In this document: piece after piece, positions 50,488 to 59,234 of the stretch
How positions within the stretch are numbered: position 1 is the first letter of the stretch
How the letters are laid out: the number at the start of each line of letters is the position of its first letter
NCBI GenBank assembly: GCA_035626595.1
Contig: DASPNJ010000032.1
Location: 39,096-103,095 of the forward strand
Reading direction: 5' to 3'
Length of the DNA stretch: 64,000 nt
Origin: JAQGMV01 sp035626595
GTDB lineage: Bacteria; Pseudomonadota; Gammaproteobacteria; Burkholderiales; SG8-41
Notes under the pieces: generated by a model
Told to the model about the DNA's origin: nothing
What the model saw: only the letters and a program-made list of their open reading frames with translations
Databases searched by the model: none
Position numbers and translations under genes: made by a program

Positions 50488-51867
50488 TCAGAACCGGACC
50501 AGCTCGACCAGCTCTTTGGCGGCTGCGAGCTTCTCGAAGGAGCGCACGGCGTCGACACACGCCTTCCCCGCAGCGTCCGGCATGACCCGCTTTGCGTTGC
50601 GGTTGAATTTCGCGATGAGGTCCGGGTGAAGATCGTCTCCGTCGAGTCCGGGCACCGAAAAGCCGGACTTGATGTGGCGCGATACCGTCCTGCCGTTCTT
50701 CAGCGTGATGATGATTTCCATCCCGAGGAAGTCCTTGCCCTTGGTGAAGTCGAGGTTCGCCATGTCGGGATGAGGCTCGATGCTGACGCGCCTGATGATG
50801 TCGCGGATCATCGGGTCGTGGACGCGGTTTTCGAGGAACTGCTCGACTTCGACCCGGCCGTCCACGAGCGCGGCGGCGATGCAGTAATGGAGGCTCAGCT
50901 TACCTTCGAGCCCGCTCTGGGGATCGTCGTTCCACAGCGAGTGCTGCGTCATGTGATTGCCGAGGCAGCGCACCCGCTCGACATCCGCGGCTTTGACGCC
51001 GTCTTCCTTCACCATCTGGAGCGCCGCGACGATGCCGGCCTGCGTGTGGAAATTCGACGGGAAGATTTTGAACGCGATGCCGGGGTCGAGAATTTCGAAC
51101 GGCTTGCCGATGCGCGCGGCGAGCGCTTCGAAATCGTTCGGCTGACCGCCGGAAAACGCATGCGCGAAGCCGTGCTTGCCGTCGATGATGTTCTCGGCGC
51201 TGCCGAAGCCGTCCCGGGTGAGCAGGGCGGCAGCGAGGCCACCGCGGGTCGACAGACCGGCATGCAGCGGCTTCACCATGAAACCGAGTTGCGGGCGCAA
51301 GCCGCTCGAGTAGCTCGCGGCGATGCCCAACGCGTTCTCGGTCTGCTTCGCGTCGAACCCGAGCAGATTGGACACCGCGGCCGCGGCGCCCAGCGTGCCG
51401 ATGATCGCGGTGGGGTGATAGCCCATGACGATCGAGCGCGGGTTGATGAGGCGGCCCACCTTCGCGCACGTCTCGAACCCCGCGACATACGCCGTGACAA
51501 AGTCTTTACCGCTGCCGCCGAAGTTTTCAGCCGCGGCGAAGAGCGCCGGCATGACGACGACGCTCGGGTGTCCCGCCATGCCGAAGGTCGCGTCGTCGTA
51601 TTCCTCCCAGTGCGCCATCGTGCCGTTGTAGAACGCGGCGGCTTCGGGAGAGAAACGCGCCTTTTCTCCGATCAGGCTCGTCTTTCCGGGCGCGTACTGC
51701 GCCTCCACGTATTTGCGGAGGATCTGCAGGTCCTTTGCCCTGCAGCCGGCAAGCGCGACGGCGAGGTAATCCAGCACGGCGGCTCTCACCCAGGGCACCG
51801 CGGCCTGCGGCACTGCTTCGTAGGTGAGACTGGATATCCATGTGGAGAGTGTCTTCGTAAAGCTCAT
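50488..51867 (-). CDS. MmgE/PrpD-family protein, first gene of the operon
   Basis: MSFTKTLSTWISSLTYEAVP starts the 459-residue protein. Key segments are AVLDYLAVALAGCRAKDLQI, GTMAHWEEYDDATFGMAGHP (H-W-x-E-Y-D-D region), PRSIVMGYHPTAIIGTLGAA and FKIFPSNFHTQAGIVAALQM. It is related to but distinct from the downstream paralogue, which has FDDQHDP at the equivalent place, so the two may act on sequential or stereochemically different acids. The promoter must lie in the 140-base gap shared with divergent aroG, which contains a palindrome. Confidence 0.87.
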   Translation of the reverse strand: MSFTKTLSTWISSLTYEAVPQAAVPWVRAAVLDYLAVALAGCRAKDLQILRKYVEAQYAPGKTSLIGEKARFSPEAAAFYNGTMAHWEEYDDATFGMAGHPSVVVMPALFAAAENFGGSGKDFVTAYVAGFETCAKVGRLINPRSIVMGYHPTAIIGTLGAAAAVSNLLGFDAKQTENALGIAASYSSGLRPQLGFMVKPLHAGLSTRGGLAAALLTRDGFGSAENIIDGKHGFAHAFSGGQPNDFEALAARIGKPFEILDPGIAFKIFPSNFHTQAGIVAALQMVKEDGVKAADVERVRCLGNHMTQHSLWNDDPQSGLEGKLSLHYCIAAALVDGRVEVEQFLENRVHDPMIRDIIRRVSIEPHPDMANLDFTKGKDFLGMEIIITLKNGRTVSRHIKSGFSVPGLDGDDLHPDLIAKFNRNAKRVMPDAAGKACVDAVRSFEKLAAAKELVELVRF

Positions 51868-51959
51868 ATAATTCGTTCTTCCATCGGCGCGGCGGGGTTT
51901 TCACCTCGATTACATCACCCGCGCCACTTTTCTGACAATTAGAAGTTCCGCGCCGATCC

Positions 51960-51974
51960 ATTCAGCGTCTGAAT
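51960..51974. promoter_or_regulatory. Perfect palindrome in the aroG/MmgE divergent region
   Basis: ATTCAG-CGT-CTGAAT is a perfect inverted repeat 34 bases before aroG. It could be an operator for either gene. No known consensus was matched. Confidence 0.3.
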
Positions 51975-52007
51975 GAATCGCGCTCGCGGAGCTTGCAGGC
52001 GGGGGCG

Positions 52008-53075
52008 ATGCAATACCGAACCGACGACATCCGTATCAGGGCGATACACGAGCTTGTGCCGCCGTCGCACGTGCTGCGTGAGCTCATGGCGAGCGAGGCT
52101 GCGACGACGACGGTTTTCCAGACGCGCCAGGCGATCCACAGAATTCTGCACGGCGCCGATGACAGGCTCGTGATCATCGTCGGACCGTGCTCGATTCACG
52201 ACGTGGAAGCTGCACGCGAATACGCGGTGAAGCTGCTGGGCGTGAGGCAGGCGCTCGAATCGGAGCTCCTCGTATTGATGCGTGTCTATTTCGAAAAACC
52301 GCGCACGACCGTGGGCTGGAAAGGACTCATCAACGATCCGAAGCTCGACGGCACCTTCGCGATCAACGAGGGCCTTCGCGTGGCGCGGCGGCTCCTGCTG
52401 GAGCTGAACGAGACGGGCATGCCGGTCGGCTGCGAGTTCCTGGACATGATCACGCCCCAGTACCTGGCCGATCTCATCGCCTGGGGTGCGATCGGTGCAC
52501 GCACGACCGAAAGTCAGGTCCATCGCGAGCTCGCATCGGGGCTGTCGTGCCCGGTCGGGTTCAAGAACGGCACGGACGGCAGCGTCAGGATCGCGGTCGA
52601 CGCGATGCGCGCCGCGCGTGCGCCGCATCACTTCCTGTCGGTGACCAAGGGCGGTCACTCGGCGATCGTGGCGACGACCGGCAACGAGGATTGCCACATC
52701 GTGCTGCGCGGCGGCAAGACGCCGAACTACGATGCCGCGAGCGTCGATGCGGCGTGCCGCGATCTGGGCGCAGCCGGGCTCGGCCAGCGGCTGATGATCG
52801 ATCTCTCGCACGCGAACTCGAACAAGCAGTTCGAGAAGCAGATCGACGGCGGCATGGACGTGGCGCGGCAGGTCGCGGCAGGCGACGAGCGCATCATCGG
52901 CGTCATGGCCGAAAGCCATCTCAAGGCTGGCCGTCAGGACCTCGCCCCCGGGAAAGCGCTGGTCTACGGCCAGAGCATCACCGACGGCTGCATCGGCTGG
53001 GAAGAGACGCGCGATCTGCTGCACGCGCTCGCCGACGCCGTGCGTCAGCGCCGGCTGCTCAAGTCGCAGGAATAA
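52008..53075 (+). CDS. aroG: 3-deoxy-D-arabino-heptulosonate 7-phosphate synthase, class I (AroG type)
   Basis: The enzyme joins phosphoenolpyruvate and erythrose 4-phosphate, the first step of the shikimate pathway to aromatic amino acids. Nearly the whole E. coli AroG pattern is readable: MQYRTDDIRIRAIHELVPPS, IVGPCSIHD, MRVYFEKPRTTVGWKGLIND, EFLDMITPQYLADLIAWGAI, GARTTESQVHRELASGLSCP and VMAESHLKAG. Metal ligands Cys (GPCSIHD), His and Glu lie in these. ATG 52008 gives 355 residues, the usual length; an in-frame TTG upstream is less likely. Feedback sensitivity (Phe or Tyr) cannot be decided by eye. Confidence 0.95.
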   Translation: MQYRTDDIRIRAIHELVPPSHVLRELMASEAATTTVFQTRQAIHRILHGADDRLVIIVGPCSIHDVEAAREYAVKLLGVRQALESELLVLMRVYFEKPRTTVGWKGLINDPKLDGTFAINEGLRVARRLLLELNETGMPVGCEFLDMITPQYLADLIAWGAIGARTTESQVHRELASGLSCPVGFKNGTDGSVRIAVDAMRAARAPHHFLSVTKGGHSAIVATTGNEDCHIVLRGGKTPNYDAASVDAACRDLGAAGLGQRLMIDLSHANSNKQFEKQIDGGMDVARQVAAGDERIIGVMAESHLKAGRQDLAPGKALVYGQSITDGCIGWEETRDLLHALADAVRQRRLLKSQE

Positions 53076-53172
53076 TCGAAACCGCCGCACGGGCGTTGCG
53101 CGCTGCGCAGGCGCGGCGGAGGCGGCTCGGCTCTGACGCCTCAACGGTCGCGACAATAACGACGGTTTACAG

Positions 53173-54081
53173 CTATCGCGCGCGACTGCGCGCGGCGGCA
53201 GCCTCGGTCACCAGCAGCTCGATACAGGCCGCGGCGGCGGGTGAGAGCGTGCGCTCGGCGTGCGTGATGACGCCGATGCTGCGCACCGGCACCGGCGACG
53301 AGAGCTTCGCGCTCACGAGGCCTTTCATGTTCAGCTCGGCGAGCGCGATCCGCGGCATGAGCGTGACACCGAAGCCGGAGCGCACCATGCGCAGCGCCGT
53401 CACCATGTTAGCGACTTCGTATGCCGGCTCGAGCCGCAGCCGGTTCGCCGCGAAGCCGACCTGCGCCAGCTCCGTGACGCTCGCCCGCGGCGGCAGCAGT
53501 ATCAGGGGCTCGGCGGCGAGCTCTTTCCACGAAAGCCGGCGTTTGGCCGACAGCCGGTGCCTGGCGGGAACGATCGCCAGGAGCTCGTCCTCGAGCAGGT
53601 GCCTGAACTCGAGCTCCGGGCGCGGCGCGCTCAGCGTGCCGATGCCGAAATCGACCTCGCGGTCGAGCACCTTCTGCACGATGTTCAGGTTCTGCTCCTC
53701 GATCAGGCGCACGCTGATGGCCGGGTAGCGCGCCTTGAACTTCGCGAGCGCGTGCGTCGCGAAACCGAACGCGACCGAAGGCAACGCGGTGAAGACGATC
53801 CTGCCGCGGCGTCCCGCTGCGACATGGCGGATGTGGGCCTCGGCGTCCCGCAGGTCTTCCAGCGGACGCTCGACCATGCCGAGCAGACGCTGCCCCACTT
53901 CGGTCAGCTCGATGCGGCGGGTCGTGCGCTCGAAGAGGCGCACCGAGAGCACGTTCTCCAGCTCGCGGATGAGCTGCGAGAACGCGGGCTGTGTCATGGC
54001 GAGCTGCCGTGCGGCGCTGCTGAACGAGGTGCTGCGCGCGGCGGCAACGAAGCCTTCAAGCTGACGCAGCTTGAAATTCAT
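53173..54081 (-). CDS. LysR-family transcriptional regulator
   Basis: The N-terminal helix-turn-helix is standard (FKLRQLEGFVAAARSTSFSS, AARQLAMTQPAFSQLIRELE, LSVRLFERTTRRIELTEVG). The effector-binding domain follows (IVFTALPSVAFGFATHALAK, LEFRHLLEDELLAIVPARHR, NMVTALRMVRSGFGVTLMPR). It is divergent from the hydantoinase-type operon with 61 bases between the starts, the common LysR arrangement, so it probably activates that operon in response to a substrate or intermediate. The intergenic region holds ATTGTCCGAATAAT, which has an ATT-N8-AAT dyad. Confidence 0.9.
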   Translation of the reverse strand: MNFKLRQLEGFVAAARSTSFSSAARQLAMTQPAFSQLIRELENVLSVRLFERTTRRIELTEVGQRLLGMVERPLEDLRDAEAHIRHVAAGRRGRIVFTALPSVAFGFATHALAKFKARYPAISVRLIEEQNLNIVQKVLDREVDFGIGTLSAPRPELEFRHLLEDELLAIVPARHRLSAKRRLSWKELAAEPLILLPPRASVTELAQVGFAANRLRLEPAYEVANMVTALRMVRSGFGVTLMPRIALAELNMKGLVSAKLSSPVPVRSIGVITHAERTLSPAAAACIELLVTEAAAARSRAR

Positions 54082-54142
54082 AGGGCGTGCGTATCAAACG
54101 CATGGAAAGATGAAATTGTCCGAATAATCCCGTGATTCTAGA

Positions 54143-56260
54143 ATGAGCGACCGCTTCATTCACGCCACGAACAACATGCCCACAATCTGCGTCGGTATCG
54201 ATACCGGCGGCACGTTCACGGACCTCGTAGCCGTCGATCTCGATCGTGCGCGCTACCACTACCACAAGGTCCCGACGCTCACCGCCGATCCCGCGCGCGG
54301 GATCCTCGACGGCATCGCCGAGCTGCTCGATCAGAACGCGATCGCGCGCAAGGACGTCAGGTTTCTTGTGCTCGGCACGACGCTCGCGACCAACGCGGTG
54401 CTCGAAGGCAAATGGGCGCGCACCGGCGTGCTCACCACGGCGGGCTTTCGCGACGTGCTGGAGCTTGCGCGCCAGCGCCGTCCGCACTACTTCAATCTCG
54501 ACATCCCGAAGCCGATGCCGCCGGCGCCGCGCGACTGCCGCCTCGAAGTGCACGGCCGCATCGCCTGCGACGGAACCGAAGTCGAGCCGCTGTCCGAGGA
54601 CGACGTGCGGCACGCGGTCGACACGCTGCGCTCGAAAAACGTCGAGGCGATCGCGATCTGTTTCCTGCACGCATACGCCGATCCCGCGCACGAGGAGCGT
54701 GCACGTGCGCTGGTGGCGAAGCTGTGGCCGGACATTTATCTCTGCACGTCGAGCGACGTGCTGGCGGAGTTTCGCGAGTTCGAGCGTTTCGCGACCGCGA
54801 CGGTGAACGCGAGCCTGATGCCGATCATGGACCGCTACCTCGCGCGATTCGAGCACGGCGTCGCCGAGCTCGGCATTGCGCACGCGCCGCGCGTCATGCA
54901 GTCGAACGGCGGGGCCGTCTCGCCGGGCGCGGTGCGCAAGGTGCCGGTCAACACCTTCTTCTCGGGCCCTGCCGGCGGCGTCATCGGCAGCGTCGGCCTG
55001 GGCGCACAGCTCGGGCTGCCGAACCTCATCACCTTCGACATGGGCGGCACCAGCACGGACGTGTGCCTGATCCGCGACGGCGAACCGGCGAAGAAGAGCG
55101 AGCGCGCGATGGGCGGCTTCCCCGTGCGCACGCGCACCCTGGACATTCACACGATCGGCGCGGGCGGCGGCTCGATCGCGTGGCGCGACGCCGGCGGATT
55201 GCTCAAGGTCGGGCCGCAGAGCGCCGGCGCATACCCGGGCCCGGCTGCATATGGGCGCGGCGGCGAGAAGCCGACCGTGACCGACGCCAACGTGGTGCTC
55301 GGCCGGCTCAATCCGAAGACGCTGCTCGGCGGCCGCATGGCGGTCCATGCCGACAAGGCGACAGCGGTCATCGACGAGCTTGCCCGCGGGCTCGGCGTCG
55401 ATCGCACGAAGGCCGCGGCCGGTGTCCTCGAAATCATCAACGTGAACATGATGGGTGCGGTGCGCGTGATCTCGGTCGAGCAGGGCGAGGATCCGCGCGA
55501 CTTCACGCTCGTCGCGTTCGGCGGCGCGGGTCCGCTCCACGCGGCGGACGTCGCGCGCACGATGGGCATGCGCCGGGTACTGGTGCCGCCGCGCCCCGGT
55601 CTGCTTTCGGCCATCGGCCTGCTGCATGCCGAGGTGCGCGGCGATTTCAGTCTCACGCGTCTCGTGCGTGCCGAGGCCGCAAGTCTCGAATCGCTGAACG
55701 AAGGCCTGAAGACCCTTGGCAAGCGCGGCGCCGCGTGGCTCGAAGGTGAGAAGGAAGAGCGCGGCACGTATCAATGGTTCGCCGATCTGCGGTACTTCGG
55801 CCAGAATTTCGAGCTGATTCTCGAGCTCAAGAGCGACCGGCTCGACGAGCGCGCGCTCGCGCGGCTCGCGGAGACGTTCCACCGCCGGCACCTCGATCAA
55901 TACGGCTACGACATGCGCGAGCAGCCGGTCGAGATCGTCAATCTGCGTGTGGTCGTGACCGGGCGCAGGCGGGCGCTTCAGGCGGAGCGCGCCAGGCTGC
56001 CCCGCGGCGAGCTGAAGCAGGCGCTGCTGGAAAAACGCAAAGTGTGGTTCCCCGAGCGCGGCTACGTGGTCACGCCGGTGTACGACCGCGACCGCCTGCC
56101 CGCCGACTGCCGCATCACCGGGCCCGCGATCATCGAGCAGATGGATACGACAACCGTCGTGCCGCCGCGCGCGAAAGTGAAGCAGGACCGACATGGTTAC
56201 CTGCACATGGAGCTGGAAGCGCTGGAAACGAAGAGGAGCGCCGAATGGGCCGCAGCGTGA
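54143..56260 (+). CDS. hyuA: Hydantoinase/oxoprolinase A subunit (HyuA)
   Basis: HyuA proteins bind ATP and work with HyuB in N-methylhydantoinase, 5-oxoprolinase and acetone or acetophenone carboxylase. The ATP motif is CVGIDTGGTFTDLVAVDLD near the N-terminus. Then come VLGTTLATNAVLEGKWARTG, ELARQRRPHYFNLDIPKP, VNTFFSGPAGGVIGSVGLG, LITFDMGGTSTDVCLI and GAGGGSIAWRDAGG. There are 705 residues, normal for the family. An internal ATG 11 codons on (MPTICVG) is an alternative start. It overlaps hyuB by 16 bases. Whether it opens a lactam or carboxylates a ketone cannot be told without substrate data. Confidence 0.92.
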   Translation: MSDRFIHATNNMPTICVGIDTGGTFTDLVAVDLDRARYHYHKVPTLTADPARGILDGIAELLDQNAIARKDVRFLVLGTTLATNAVLEGKWARTGVLTTAGFRDVLELARQRRPHYFNLDIPKPMPPAPRDCRLEVHGRIACDGTEVEPLSEDDVRHAVDTLRSKNVEAIAICFLHAYADPAHEERARALVAKLWPDIYLCTSSDVLAEFREFERFATATVNASLMPIMDRYLARFEHGVAELGIAHAPRVMQSNGGAVSPGAVRKVPVNTFFSGPAGGVIGSVGLGAQLGLPNLITFDMGGTSTDVCLIRDGEPAKKSERAMGGFPVRTRTLDIHTIGAGGGSIAWRDAGGLLKVGPQSAGAYPGPAAYGRGGEKPTVTDANVVLGRLNPKTLLGGRMAVHADKATAVIDELARGLGVDRTKAAAGVLEIINVNMMGAVRVISVEQGEDPRDFTLVAFGGAGPLHAADVARTMGMRRVLVPPRPGLLSAIGLLHAEVRGDFSLTRLVRAEAASLESLNEGLKTLGKRGAAWLEGEKEERGTYQWFADLRYFGQNFELILELKSDRLDERALARLAETFHRRHLDQYGYDMREQPVEIVNLRVVVTGRRRALQAERARLPRGELKQALLEKRKVWFPERGYVVTPVYDRDRLPADCRITGPAIIEQMDTTTVVPPRAKVKQDRHGYLHMELEALETKRSAEWAAA

Positions 56261-58038
56261 AATCGCGACTGGAGATCGCCGTTCGCCCTCGACGCAGGAG
56301 CGTTCGTCATTCGACAAGCTCAGGACGAACGGTCGCCGCAGCCGGAGCGCACGGCGCAAAGGCGAAGGGCGCGCCTCCGGTTGATCCCATCCAGGCCGAA
56401 GTGGTCGCCCGGTTTCTGCTCGCGACTGCCGAAGAGATGGGCGCTACGCTCCAGCGCACCGCGTTCTCGCCGAACATCAAGGAGCGCGCGGACTGCTCGA
56501 CCGCGATCTTCGATCGAGCGGGACAGGTGATCGCGCTGGCGCAGCGCGTCCCGATCCATCTCGGCTCGATGGTCGGCGCGGTGGACGAGATCCTGAAGCG
56601 CTATCCCGAATCGGAGATCCGGCCGGGGGACATGTTCGTCGCCAACGATCCCTACAACGGCGGCGGCACGCACCTCCCCGACATCAACGTGATCGCTCCG
56701 GTGTTCATCGGCAAGCGCATCGCCGCGTACGTCGCGAACATCGCGCACCACGCGGACGTGGGCGGCATGGTGCCGGGGTCGGAAGCCGCGGTATGCCAGT
56801 CGATCTACCAGGAAGGCATCCGCATTCCGCCGGTGCGCATCATGCAGGCGGGCAAGGTGAACCGCGACGTCTTCGACCTGATCCTGCTCAACTCGCGCAC
56901 GCCCGACGAGCGCGTCGGCGATCTGAACGCGCAGTTCGCGGCCAACACGGTCGGCGCGCGCAGCGTGCTGTCGCTGTTCGATCGCTATGGCGTACGGGAA
57001 ACGGAAGCGACGATCGCGTCGTACCTCGACTTCACCGAGAAGCGCTTCCGTTCCGCCATCGCGGCGCTTCCGGCGGGGCGTTATGAAGCCGAAGACTTCC
57101 TCGACGGCAACGACGAATCGAGCGTCGCGAAGATCAAGCTCGCGCTGACCGTCGGCAAAGGACGGCTCCACTTCGATTTCGCGGGCTCCGATGCGCAGCT
57201 CCTCTGCGCGCGCAACATCCCCTATCGCGCGCTGCTCGCGACCGTGTACACGGTGGCGAAAGCGCTGCTCGACCCCGAAGTGCCCGCGAACGCGGGCTAC
57301 TACCGGACATTGGACATCAGCGCGCCGCCGGGTAGCGTCGTCGGTCCCGTGCCGCCGGCGGCGATCGGCTGCCGCTCGATCTCCGCGAGCGTGCTCGGCG
57401 ACGTGATCGCCGCGGCGATGTCGCAGGCGCTGCCGGGGAAAGCGCTCGCCGGCAGCGGCCCGCACCATCTGTACGTGCTTTCCGGCACCGATCCGCGCAC
57501 CGGCGCGTATTTCGTCAATTACGAGACGCTCGCCGGCGGCATGGGTGCGCGCGCGAATCGCGACGGTGTCGACGGGGTGCGCGTGCACGCGTCGGGGTCG
57601 TCGAACCTTCCGGTCGAAGCGCTGGAGCACGCGTATCCGTTCCGTGTCGAGCGCTACGCGCTGTGGGACGACTCGGCGGGTGCCGGGCGCTACCGCGGCG
57701 GCATGGGCGTCATCCGCGACTACCGCGTCCTCGGCGACGATATTGTGGTGAGCCTCTCGTCGGAGCGCCAGCACGTCGCGGCGCCAGGCGCCACGGCCGG
57801 CGGCAAAGGCGCGCTGGGCGTGTTCGTGCTCAATCCGGGCCAGCCCGACGAGAAGAAGCTGCCGGCTGCCGCGGCGGACGTGAAGCTGCCGCGCGGCTCG
57901 GTGCTGCGGATCAGCACGCCGGCGGGCGGCGGTTATGGCAAGGTAAAGGAACGCGACCGCGCCGCGATCGAGCGCGACCTCGTGGAAGAGCGCATCAGCG
58001 TGGATGCCGCACGCGAAACCTACGGATACAAGCTATGA
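56245..58038 (+). CDS. hyuB: Hydantoinase/oxoprolinase B subunit (HyuB) with a repeat-derived N-terminal extension
   Basis: The core matches HyuB: VDPIQAEVVARFLLATAEEM, LQRTAFSPNIKERADCSTAI, FVANDPYNGGGTHLPDINVI, SGSGPHHLYVLSG-type C-terminal motifs and YRGGMGVIRDYRVL. An AGAGGAG site before the ATG favours this start, which overlaps hyuA by 16 bases. The first about 45 residues are unusual: they include RRRSVRHSTSSGRTVAAAGA, encoded by a dispersed DNA repeat (56279-56332). Since HyuB homologues normally begin near VDPIQ, the extension is probably tolerated disorder. Length 597. Confidence 0.9.
   Translation: MGRSVKSRLEIAVRPRRRSVRHSTSSGRTVAAAGAHGAKAKGAPPVDPIQAEVVARFLLATAEEMGATLQRTAFSPNIKERADCSTAIFDRAGQVIALAQRVPIHLGSMVGAVDEILKRYPESEIRPGDMFVANDPYNGGGTHLPDINVIAPVFIGKRIAAYVANIAHHADVGGMVPGSEAAVCQSIYQEGIRIPPVRIMQAGKVNRDVFDLILLNSRTPDERVGDLNAQFAANTVGARSVLSLFDRYGVRETEATIASYLDFTEKRFRSAIAALPAGRYEAEDFLDGNDESSVAKIKLALTVGKGRLHFDFAGSDAQLLCARNIPYRALLATVYTVAKALLDPEVPANAGYYRTLDISAPPGSVVGPVPPAAIGCRSISASVLGDVIAAAMSQALPGKALAGSGPHHLYVLSGTDPRTGAYFVNYETLAGGMGARANRDGVDGVRVHASGSSNLPVEALEHAYPFRVERYALWDDSAGAGRYRGGMGVIRDYRVLGDDIVVSLSSERQHVAAPGATAGGKGALGVFVLNPGQPDEKKLPAAAADVKLPRGSVLRISTPAGGGYGKVKERDRAAIERDLVEERISVDAARETYGYKL
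56279..56332. repeat. TTCGACAAGCTCAGG repeat inside hyuB, copy 2
   Basis: CGTTCGTCATTCGACAAGCT then CAGGACGAACGG. Its outer CCGTTCG and CGAACGG arms pair. It encodes STSSGR in the same frame as copy 1 at 35282-35303. Confidence 0.75.
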
Positions 58039-59234
58039 ACAAGCCTCTCGAAGACTTTGCTCTCGGGCAAGCGCGCGCGCATTTCCCGGCGCTCGAGCGC
58101 TGGACCTACATGGACGTCGCGGCGCGCGGCGTGCTCTCGCGCGAGGTCCGCGCTGCGCTGGACGCGCATCTGGACGATCGCATGCTCAACGGCGCGACCA
58201 ACAAGGACGATTTCTTCGCGCTGGTCGAGCGCGCGCGTGCCCGCTTCGCGCAGTTGATCGGCGCCGAGGCCGACGAGATCGCGTTCACCAAGAACATTTC
58301 GGAAGGGCTGAACATCGTCGCCACGGCGATTCACTGGCACCGCGGCGACAACGTCGTGCTCTGTCCGGAGCTCGAGCATCCGAACAACGTGTACGCGTGG
58401 CTCAACCTGCGGCGCTACGGCGTCGACGTGCGCACCGTGGCCGCGCGCGACGGGCACATCGACATCGACGCGATGATCGAGCGCATCGACGAGCGCACGC
58501 GCGTGGTGACCGTATCAACGGTGACGTTCGCGCCCGGCTTCAGAACCAACGTGGAAAAGCTCGGCAAGGCATGCCGCGAACGCGACGTGCTCCTCCTGGT
58601 CGACGGCGCACAGTCGGTCGGCGTGCAGCACACCGATGTGCGCGCATCGAACATCGACGCGCTCGCCGTGTCCACGCAGAAAGGGCTGCTCGCGCTCTAC
58701 GGCATGGGCTTTCTGTACGTGCGGCGCGACTGGGCGGAGCGCCTTCAGCCGGCGTACCTCGCGCGCTTCGGCGTCGATCTCGGCGATGCGCACGAGGCGA
58801 GCCTGGGCGGCTACGACTATGCGCTGGCACGCGGCGCGCGCAGGTTCGACGTCGGCAACTACAACTTTCTCGCCACGGCCGCGGTCGACGCCTCGATGAA
58901 GCAGTTGCTCGAATGGGACACGCGGCGCATCGAGCGCTACGTGCAGGGTCTTACCCACACGCTTGCGCGCGGCTTTCTCGATCTCGGGCTGACCGTCGCG
59001 GGCGGCGAGCCCGGTCCGCACATGACCAAGATCGTCACCATCGGCGAGATGAGCGCGGACCACTACGGCACCGGAGATGAGCGCTACAACAAGCTCCACG
59101 CGCATCTCGTCGAAAACCGTGTGAAGCTCTCGATCCGCCGCGGGATGCTGCGATTCTCGCTGCACGTCTACAACAACATGGACGACGTGAACCGCGTGCT
59201 GGAGCTCACGCGAGGATTTCTGAAGAAGCGCTGA
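58035..59234 (+). CDS. Class V aminotransferase-fold PLP enzyme (cysteine desulfurase/epimerase-like)
   Basis: The start overlaps the hyuB stop (ATGA). PLP residues are in place: Asp190 and Gln193 in LLLVDGAQSVGVQ and the Schiff-base Lys216 in AVSTQKGLLALYGMG. AFTKNISEGLNIVATAIHWH binds phosphate, and CPELEHPNNVYAWLNLRRYG is the substrate segment. Relatives include isopenicillin N epimerase-like and kynureninase/cysteine desulfurase-type enzymes. Of the 399 residues nothing identifies a substrate. It is translationally coupled to hyuB and shares one base with the next start, so it almost certainly belongs to the same pathway. Confidence 0.85.
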   Translation: MNKPLEDFALGQARAHFPALERWTYMDVAARGVLSREVRAALDAHLDDRMLNGATNKDDFFALVERARARFAQLIGAEADEIAFTKNISEGLNIVATAIHWHRGDNVVLCPELEHPNNVYAWLNLRRYGVDVRTVAARDGHIDIDAMIERIDERTRVVTVSTVTFAPGFRTNVEKLGKACRERDVLLLVDGAQSVGVQHTDVRASNIDALAVSTQKGLLALYGMGFLYVRRDWAERLQPAYLARFGVDLGDAHEASLGGYDYALARGARRFDVGNYNFLATAAVDASMKQLLEWDTRRIERYVQGLTHTLARGFLDLGLTVAGGEPGPHMTKIVTIGEMSADHYGTGDERYNKLHAHLVENRVKLSIRRGMLRFSLHVYNNMDDVNRVLELTRGFLKKR

